Below are positions 56,804 to 64,000 of a DNA stretch of 64,000 nt, one piece after another. Source of the stretch: Glutinoglossum americanum (taxonomy: Eukaryota > Ascomycota > Geoglossomycetes > Geoglossales > Geoglossaceae); NCBI GenBank assembly GCA_020080175.1, contig JAGHQL010000087.1, positions 1 through 64,000 on the forward strand, read 5' to 3'. Position numbers and translations under genes: made by a program. The notes beneath the pieces were generated by a model. It was not told where the DNA came from. It did no database searches and was given only the letters and a program-made list of their open reading frames with translations. Within the stretch, counting starts at the first letter, position 1, and each line of letters opens with the position of its first letter.

Positions 56804-58327
56804 GAGGTGGACATCGAACTGCTAATGTATGTGGGGGAATCGGATGTGTAAAGTCGGCTTGCGGAAAATCTGTGTGGGATTTTCTTAAAGTGGCAAATTT
56901 CCTGGAGGTCCCTATAATCAAGGATTTTCCGCTCCGCAACAGCTATACAACATACAGCCTTAATGTCAACTCCTACCTCGAGTCGGAAATATAATTGTTG
57001 ACAAGAATATTAGCTCTTTCTGGCTACCTCCCCAGCGAAGGTAGAAATAAGGATACACCACTTTGTACAAAATGCCCAGTCAGACCTCGGCCAATTGCTG
57101 CCGCCCCCTCTGCTCGGCGACACCCATTAATATCAACCAGCAGAGCCAGATCAACGACCAGGATGTTAACAGTTCGTAGGAATCTGCAGCGGTCTCTACC
57201 TTTATGCACGTCCAATGTCCAGGGCCAAAGAAGCAAATTAGAGCCGTCTAAAGTCCCGGACAGGAGGGATAACACGCTCACCCCCAATCAATTCGCAACG
57301 TGCTCCATCGACAAGCTGTCGTTTTTCCCGCAGTCTGCTTTGATCTGGACATTATGCATATCCACATGGGTTATGGCTTCAGACGGAAGACAGCTGTTAC
57401 GCAAACATAACCTCAATAGGGAGAAGGAAAACCACATCATGGCATATACTTGGAAACGTGATGGGAGATACCGCCTGAAGCGAATTATTCTTGTCAGGAT
57501 ATAGGCCTCTCTCTCCTTTACCGCCAGATAGATATCCTGTTGGGCGGTCAGTCCAGAATTCAGAAGCAATTGTCGACGCGGGTTTTATCCAAAATAAAGT
57601 TGTTTTGTTCACCTCATGTTTAGAAGCATCGTTAGATGCAACTTAATCTTAGGCAGAGCTTTACCTGTTAGCAATTGCGCAGAGAATTTCAAACGATCCT
57701 CCAAGAAACGACAACGGAATGGTTCTCCACAAAAACAGCCCCTGTCAGGATTAATCCATCGGCAATTGCGCTACTTCAAAACCATGTTATTAACTCAGTT
57801 CCCAAGGCTAAGGTTTGCATTTAATTCTTTCTAAAAGCAACAATGTTTCAAATCACGGCTTCCTTCCACCCATTCTCTATTGCTTTTCCGTGCCTTTTAA
57901 CTTGACAAAACACGGGTTACATTAAACTGCCAATGATGGAAAGCAAACAGGATGCTCGAACAACGCTGCTAACACAAGATGAATTCAAGAATTCTTCACC
58001 GTATTTCATGCTCATTCCTCGATCACGTGGAATATGGTCTCTTGGGTGTTATGCTGAAGCAAGTGTTAAGGAACCTCCAACAACATACATCGAGGGCCAG
58101 CACAGGGGAATAGCACAGGCAAATCACGCCCCAATGGCATTTCTTAGAGTCGCAAATCAGCATGCTCCACAATTTCGAACTGATAGAAGTCAACAAATTG
58201 TGAAGCCGGGGTTACCAGTAGTGACACTTACCGCCATAACCGGGTTGTCAGTGAGTCAAGCGTAGATTCACTATTTACTAGTACTTAAACTCATCCAGAA
58301 ACATCACCGCATTGATCCTATCGCGGC
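56804..58327. other. Intergenic, about 1.5 kb; no gene recognised
   Basis: Upstream of KCS1. Frames at 56995-57504 and 57933-58265 (+) have no motif or conserved block, and no splice partners were found. Confidence 0.4.
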
Positions 58328-58630
58328 TCACAGGTTCAGATCCCCTGTCTTCTCAACCTTGTGGGGAATGCTAACCTCTGAATGATCGCTCGGATGAGCA
58401 GGACTGGAAGAAGCTGGGTAGATTTGCGAATCTGCATCACTAGAAGTCGGCATTGAAGCGGCTCTGAAGGTATTCATAACTCCATAGTAATGAGGCAATA
58501 GGCCAACAGCGTGTGTTGAGGATACGGCACCCGAGGATGAAGATTTACTAGCAGACGAGTCGTTCCCAGAGCTCTTCGTAGAGTAGCGCGAATTCTGCAG
58601 CAACCCCTTAAGAAAGGTATGCCCCTCAGT
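58328..58630 (-). other. Ser-rich open stretch, possible terminal exon
   Basis: After a CTGCAG acceptor-like site the minus strand is open for about 90 codons (NSRYSTKSSGNDSSASKSSS ... VEKTGDLNL). The composition is typical of disordered fungal protein ends. It could be a last exon of the neighbouring minus-strand gene or of a small separate gene; no joining splice was established. Confidence 0.25.
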
Positions 58631-58770
58631 GGCGGGGCTATTGTTTCAATTTGGTTAGCTTGCTCAGATAAATTCAAAAACGTCGATGTGGGGAAATAGA
58701 ACACTCGCCCCAGCTTCAGTGTTTCAGCTAGATTGTCTTCAAACGTCCTGTTAGCTTTCCTAGCTTCGGC

Positions 58771-60744
58771 TCAGTAAAAGAAAGCATCATAGTTACCCGT
58801 CCTTTTGTTATCATTTGAACTAGTGGCCCCCCCAGATACACCCTTTTCCTTCTGTATCTTCCTACTTACTCCAGCACCTCTTCCTTTCAATTGCTCTTGG
58901 AGGAAGATAGCAATCGCTTCACGTGCCGCCTTTCCTTTCTCCGAAACCGGAACTGTCCTCTTGGCTTCACTGACTCCGAGACTCCCCCGGGCCAATTTGT
59001 TCGAGACGGCGGAGGCGAACTCGCTAGCCGCGGCCACACGAACAGGTAGACTCTGGTCTTCCTTGAGTTCGGCTCTGTTCTTTTCTACCTTTCTACCGGC
59101 TCCGTCACAACCCTTAACGACATCAGCCGGGATGGGAGTGGTATCGGTGATATCAGTCACTACAATTTGACCCGAATGGCTAGTGATTTTCTCAGGGTTT
59201 GCTGCATCCTCGCCCGTGATATGTGTCAGGACAGCAGGTCTCGCGGTGGACCCGGAGAAGTCAGTTGTGTCAATTTTGCCTCCCCCGGCGAGTTGATCTA
59301 ACTTGGCCACGCTGACAGTGGGACTCAATCTTGGTGCCTCAATTCTGTCACGAGTGGTTCTAGTTGACGGGGAACCATAATTCATCACCTTCCGCGATGT
59401 CGAGAGAAAATCCTTCCCATTCGACGCCAATATACCATTCCACTTCCTGATATTCTCTCGGGTAGCCTCTGGTTCAACTACTTTGGGGGTTGGACCATTT
59501 ACACGCCTAAGCCGAGCTTGCCTAGACTGCTCTTCAAAGTAGTTCGCACGAAGGTAATCGTTCCAAACACCCAGTTCAGCTTGGAGCTGGCTAGCCGTGG
59601 ATGGTTGTTGTTGCCCTGCTAGCTGAGGCTGATGGTAGACGACCTGCTGCATGGCTGCTTGTTGCGGTTGCGGTACAACAGCATTCGTCACGTTCATGAG
59701 TGGTCGCTGGGAACCGTAGTTGATGTTGCTGAGCTTCGGTTGTGATAGAGATGATACCGGATAGGGGTGTGGCGGCGCAGGGATTCCAACCTGCTGTGGG
59801 GCAAGATATACCTGATCTTCAATCCATACGACCTCCCAACCAGCAGGTACGGGCACATACGGCCTTGGTGGAACTGCTGTCTGCCCAGCGCCCCCGCCCT
59901 GAAGAGAAGGGCCGAATGCCATGGAACCGGGGGTTACCAGATTGGCAAAAGCAGGGCGTGGTGGGGGTGGGATAACCGGTACCACTCGCCCTCCTGCAGT
60001 AACCCTATTGTGTGACGGAGAAGTGACTCTGCCAACCCAACACACGAAGTCGTTCTTCTCTTCATAGCCTTTTGTATCTCTTGGATCGCGCAAGCGAAGC
60101 TCATTTTGGGAGACTCCCTTCACTCCATACCCTAGCTTTTCTAGTCCAACGACATGGCGCCGAGGAAGTTCATATGATGGTATATCGGAAAATGGCCGAT
60201 AGCCAACTGCTGGAAATGAGGAAGGTAAGGCAACTTTTCCTTTATACCTAAGGATTTCACCTGTGACGGCAATCGAACTGTTAGCTAGAGAGCATATCAG
60301 CATTTAGCCCTTTGGGCCTTTGTGCTCTTTTATTCGTTGAGGAGATTCAAGTTGAAACCTGCTCTTCTCGAGAGATGCCTCCTCCAGACATTTATCCTGC
60401 AGTTTAACTCTCCAGCAGCAGATGGGTCAAACCAATAGATTGAGTGTTGACGTATAGTCGAAGCGGGAGGGAAGCGATAGTAAAAGGAGCAGGATAATGG
60501 AAAAATTTAGTATCAACGTACCCTCAAACGCATTCTCGTTGAATTTGGCTATACTACAGAGCAATCTAGGGAGGGTTTTCCCAAGTTGGAGCAGATTGTT
60601 GATGGTATAAATGCAGGCTACCTGCTGCTCCGCCATGTATTTGTTCCAAAACTTGGACTCGAATTGCTTAACTGGAACTGGTGCGTGGATGGGGAGATCA
60701 CTGAAGCAAGGAGGCTCCCTTTTTTGGGCGTCAGTGTCAGACAT
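58771..60744 (-). CDS. Hypothetical protein, about 570 residues, largely disordered
   Basis: Proposed exons 60744-60522 and 60260-58771 (1713 nt, in phase). The first exon starts MSDTDAQKREPPCFSDL and contains an amphipathic helical stretch (FWNKYMAEQQVACIYTINNL). The second has a short conserved-looking head (EILRYKGKVALPSSFPAVGY, LRLRDPRDTKGYEEKNDFVC), then long Pro/Gln/Ser-rich segments (PQQVGIPAPPHPYP, PQPQQAAMQQVVYHQPQ), and ends NDNKRTGNYDAFFY. No known domain is recognised. The 261-nt intron is long for this window, so the first exon may instead belong to a separate small gene and the second may start at the ATG at 60303. Confidence 0.6.
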
Positions 60745-61804
60745 CTCTATCACAGATGGTTTCTTAAGACTGGTAATGTTGGGGGTTGGAGAAAGGGTTG
60801 GTAAATATGACTTAAGTGGAATTTTCAATATCAAGCGGACATGGAGATGCAAGGGTGTTCACCTGCAAGTTGTGAAGAATTGTTTTAGTCTGCGTCGTCG
60901 TAGCAATGGTAACACCTTGCAGTTCGTTGATAAAGTAAAGACATCGTCAACAGCAATCTTTATACGCATTGCTTGCAAAGTCCTTATGAGGAAGCTACAC
61001 GCTGCTCAAGCACAAATATAGTTCGATAGTGGTGCTTCCGTAACCAATCCTGAGTTCTGCAACTCATCCTTCCCGATACAATGTGTACAGTTTAGTAAGG
61101 ATCCTTTTCGTCGTGAGTGCTCTCTTCATAGTTCAGCAATACAAATGCTAGCGGATAGTTAGAGATAAATCTCCCGAAAGATACCACGGCCCAACAAGAA
61201 TATTCTTAACTGGTCACTACCCAAATATTTTCAGACAGGTAGTTAAACGTCTAGTCAAGTTTCTAGGATGTGGACTAGGTAGTCCACTTCCCTAAAAGCA
61301 CCCTGAGCTGCTGCACGTAAGATAAATTGCCAGCGATCAAGACATATTAACGCTATGAAGAATAAGTTCCTTAAGGATATCCCTGCCAGCCCGGCCACAC
61401 TCTTTCGACCAGGCCCACCCAAAGAGTAACCCTTTGTGCACTAGAATGTCTCAAAATGATTCTCTTGTTTCGGAGTTACGGCCCCACTTCCCAACCTCGT
61501 CAATTTATTCACAGGTGGCGTCCCTATCGTCGCTATCGGAATAGAACGTCATCATTGGTGAATGCAGGACAAATCACGAATAAGCAATGGGCCAAGATCG
61601 CAAAATCCGGATAGAGAGGTGGGGTACCAGATAGTAAGTAGCACAGCAGAGTGCTATGGACAAAGCTACAGCCAGCCTCGAAGAGGAAGAAGAGCTCATA
61701 CGATAAGCTTCAAGGTTTAAACCACAGGCTGTTCCCATCTTGTTGCGATTCATCGCGATTGCTCGTTCTGCGCTCTGCAATTCCATCGAACAATAAAAAC
61801 AAAC
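60745..61804. other. Intergenic between divergent genes
   Basis: Shared upstream region of the hypothetical gene (-) and the phosphatase-like gene (+). Nothing specific recognised. Confidence 0.4.
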
Positions 61805-63514
61805 ATGTTCACTCTTCTCGGGGCTACGATCGCGGGGTTGACGTTGTCGCATGCCGCAAGAGCCACCGCATATACCCTTCATAGCTCTGTTATTTTCAGT
61901 CTCTATGGCGATCGAACACCAATCCTTTCTCCTGGAGACTTTGTCCTCACCTCGTTGGGGGCACAGCAGCTCTATGATTCTGGGGCCGCCTTCCGAGCTC
62001 GATACATCGCTTCTCCGGCTGAGAACAAGGCGCACAACTTCACAGAAAGTTCGCCAATTCTCGGGATATCGACTAACAACATCGACAACTCGCAGATTTA
62101 TGTCGCTGCAGTAGATTTATACCATGTGGTCAACTCAGCTCAAGCATTCTTGCAAGGTCTTTATCCAGCTATTGGATTCTTAACGTCGTCGCCCTTCTTG
62201 CCGTCCGAATCTGTTCTCGCCAACGGTACTGCTATTGACTACCCACTCAACGGATACCAATACTGTCCGGTTCATACCTATAGACCCACCGATCCGAATC
62301 TCATCTGGCTAGCTGGCGACATAAATTGTGAGGAGTATCTGGTGTCGGCCTATAAATACTACAGCTCGGATGAATTTATGAGTATCGAGAACTCAACGCA
62401 ACCGTTCTACCAGGATATTGCAGCAAAGGGGTTACGTGGAATTCCGCCCAACACCATCGTAGGATACTACAACGCTTACGACATCTACGATTATGTGAAT
62501 TATGGCTACACGCATAATGCGTCTGTCAGGGAAAACATTTCTAGCGACGAGCTCGTCCAGCTGCGGGCTCTTGCCAGCCGACAGATGTTTGATCTTAATG
62601 GCAACAAGTCAGCCAGCGGCATTATTGAGGGCGACATGATCCGAACAATCGCAGGTCAGACGCTTGCCGCGAAGGTGCTTGGTCTTCTCGAGAAGCACGT
62701 CGATTCGAAAGGTGTCCTCGGCCAACTCAGCGTGATGTTTGGCGATTTAGAACCGTTCCTAGCCTTCTTTGCCTTATCCGGCTTATCCAATGTTAACAGC
62801 AATTTCAAGGGGCTACCCAATCTCGGCTCAGCAATGGTTTTCGAGCTCTTTAGTCTGGATTCGGATAACCAAACCTATCCATCCGAGAGCGATCTCTGGG
62901 TGCGCTTTCTGTTCCGCAACGGAACATCTGATGACCAAAATTTAATAGCATATTCCCTCTTCGGGGAAGGGAGAAGTAATACGGACATGAAATGGACAGA
63001 CTTCCAGAACCAAATGGCAAATTTCATGAGGCCTAAGGTTCGAGACTGGTGTAATACTTGTGCCTCGATCAGCACGTTCTGCGCCTTTTACACAGGCAAT
63101 TTCACTTTTTCGGATGGCCTTGACTCCCCCTCACACGAAGGCCTAACACCCCAGGTTGCTGGTGTTATCGGCGCTGCGGTTACCCTAGCTGTCGTTGGGC
63201 TAGCGGTAGCGGCCATGTTTTTAGGTGGCATTCGGTTCTCACGTACATCCAGCAGACGGCGATCCGAGCTGGGTGGGTTCAAAGGTTCCCAGAAACTTGC
63301 ATCAGATGCAGATTTAACAAGCGGGAAAGCTCCAACTAGTGTCATGGCGGCCAGGGGGCACGAGAGGGTTGGAAGCTGGGAGCTAGGAGAGAATAAAGCA
63401 GAAGAGCATGGGTTCGGAAGCCTGCACAGGCCTAGGGACTTGCCGCCTCACGATGGTGATGATATAAGTGTGAATCCTATGGGTGAACCTGTGAAGGTGG
63501 ACGACAGAGTTTGA
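61805..63514 (+). CDS. Histidine-phosphatase-superfamily membrane protein without the catalytic Arg-His
   Basis: Single exon, 569 residues; the ATG has the context AACATG. The signal peptide is about 1-22. The lead strand VIFSLYGDRTP (residues 30-39) aligns with the RHGxRxP catalytic motif of histidine acid phosphatases, but Arg and the phosphate-accepting His are Leu33 and Tyr34. Later blocks keep the fold: GYQYCPVHTY, IEGDMIRTIAGQTLAAKVL and MFGDLEPFLAFFALSGL (position of the usual H[D/E] acid). Many N-glycosylation sequons (NFT, NGT, NST, NAS, NIS, NQT) are present. A membrane helix at about 449-475 (VAGVIGAAVTLAVVGLAVAA) is followed by a cytosolic tail of about 90 residues. Probably a type I surface or vacuolar protein with a non-catalytic, perhaps ligand-binding, domain. 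Confidence 0.85.
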   Translation: MFTLLGATIAGLTLSHAARATAYTLHSSVIFSLYGDRTPILSPGDFVLTSLGAQQLYDSGAAFRARYIASPAENKAHNFTESSPILGISTNNIDNSQIYVAAVDLYHVVNSAQAFLQGLYPAIGFLTSSPFLPSESVLANGTAIDYPLNGYQYCPVHTYRPTDPNLIWLAGDINCEEYLVSAYKYYSSDEFMSIENSTQPFYQDIAAKGLRGIPPNTIVGYYNAYDIYDYVNYGYTHNASVRENISSDELVQLRALASRQMFDLNGNKSASGIIEGDMIRTIAGQTLAAKVLGLLEKHVDSKGVLGQLSVMFGDLEPFLAFFALSGLSNVNSNFKGLPNLGSAMVFELFSLDSDNQTYPSESDLWVRFLFRNGTSDDQNLIAYSLFGEGRSNTDMKWTDFQNQMANFMRPKVRDWCNTCASISTFCAFYTGNFTFSDGLDSPSHEGLTPQVAGVIGAAVTLAVVGLAVAAMFLGGIRFSRTSSRRRSELGGFKGSQKLASDADLTSGKAPTSVMAARGHERVGSWELGENKAEEHGFGSLHRPRDLPPHDGDDISVNPMGEPVKVDDRV

Positions 63515-64000
63515 TAGGTTACTAGCTCGGCTTGGACTTCATGTCCTTCTTACTCTCATTTACTAGAAGAGTTGGCGTCCAAACACTACAAATGATTTCC
63601 GGTTGGCTTAACTTGAATTGGAAGGGGATTCTTTATTTACCGAGCATTTGTTTGCCTCATGATGTCACGCTCTCTCATGAGGACATGCAAAAATATTCGG
63701 TCGTTGGCACAGCTTAATGAATTACTATTTTAGGGTGATGCCCTAGCTCTCGGGTCATTGACCCTATGGATAGGATGCGAAATAGCAATCAAAACACAAC
63801 TTGATATAATAGAAAATTTGTTCGGTAAACAAGAACAGTTACTGATGGATGGCAAGGCCTCGCAAGGCTTTTAGTCTTAGAAACTGCCAGAGTCTCGGGC
63901 TGATGGTACACCGTCCGGACACGCCTGCTGACCCTCGTTGTGGAGATCCTCCTGACCCTCCCGCGGGGTGGTTTAGGAATTCATAGTTTATTCATTCAAG
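63515..64000. other. Terminal non-coding stretch
   Basis: 3' flank of the phosphatase-like gene; no further gene starts before the window ends. Confidence 0.4.

Noticed and set aside
57024-57504. Overlapping open frames on both strands upstream of KCS1
   Set aside because: Neither strand has a motif, good start or splice partners; likely chance.
1-64000. tRNA, rRNA or virus-like elements
   Set aside because: No cloverleaf with paired A and B boxes, no rRNA-like block, and no reverse transcriptase, integrase, capsid or envelope-like frame was recognised by eye; a dedicated search could still find a weak one.

Overview
The window is nuclear DNA of a filamentous ascomycete (Pezizomycotina). 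The evidence is genes with many short introns (about 49-90 nt, GT..AG, with branch-site-like CTRAY motifs), compact spacing, and families typical of these fungi: AA11 lytic polysaccharide monooxygenase, HET, TRI7/wax-synthase-like, DAL5-type transporter, PGA2, KCS1, APP1 and MCH1. I cannot fix the class or species. No rRNA, tRNA, CRISPR array or virus-like element was recognised.

Layout. 0-12.5 kb is gene-poor and partly decayed: a pogo-like DNA transposon tail, a Fic-domain gene with one in-frame stop, a gasdermin-like gene that looks broken, an apparently intact wax-synthase/TRI7-like membrane acyltransferase gene, a small hypothetical gene and a decayed HET-domain gene. 12.6-19 kb holds an 11-exon DAL5-like transporter and a chitin-type LPMO. 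21.7-30 kb has PGA2, a 903-residue protein with three copies of a C..WH..CxxC module, and a 1171-residue VIT+vWA protein. 30.6-37 kb is a same-strand set: a protein kinase-vWA fusion, a CorA-like two-helix membrane protein with a heptad-repeat stalk, and a poorly resolved upstream gene. 38.8-63.5 kb is housekeeping-like: APP1 phosphatidate phosphatase, a secreted agmatinase-like ureohydrolase, a MATE exporter, an MCH1-like transporter, the KCS1 inositol hexakisphosphate kinase, a hypothetical gene, and a membrane-anchored histidine phosphatase relative lacking the catalytic Arg-His.

Multi-exon models were built by hand from conserved protein blocks plus splice signals. For eight genes (transporter 508 aa, acyltransferase 395 aa, kinase-vWA 1071 aa, CorA-like 594 aa, ureohydrolase 396 aa, MATE 543 aa, MCH1-like 610 aa, KCS1 1315 aa) the exon lengths sum to an open frame. 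The most interesting points are the triple C-WH-CxxC module protein, the kinase-vWA/CorA-like pair, which could be a self-recognition or stress-signalling module (inference), and the grouping of Fic, gasdermin-like and HET genes in one eroded interval.
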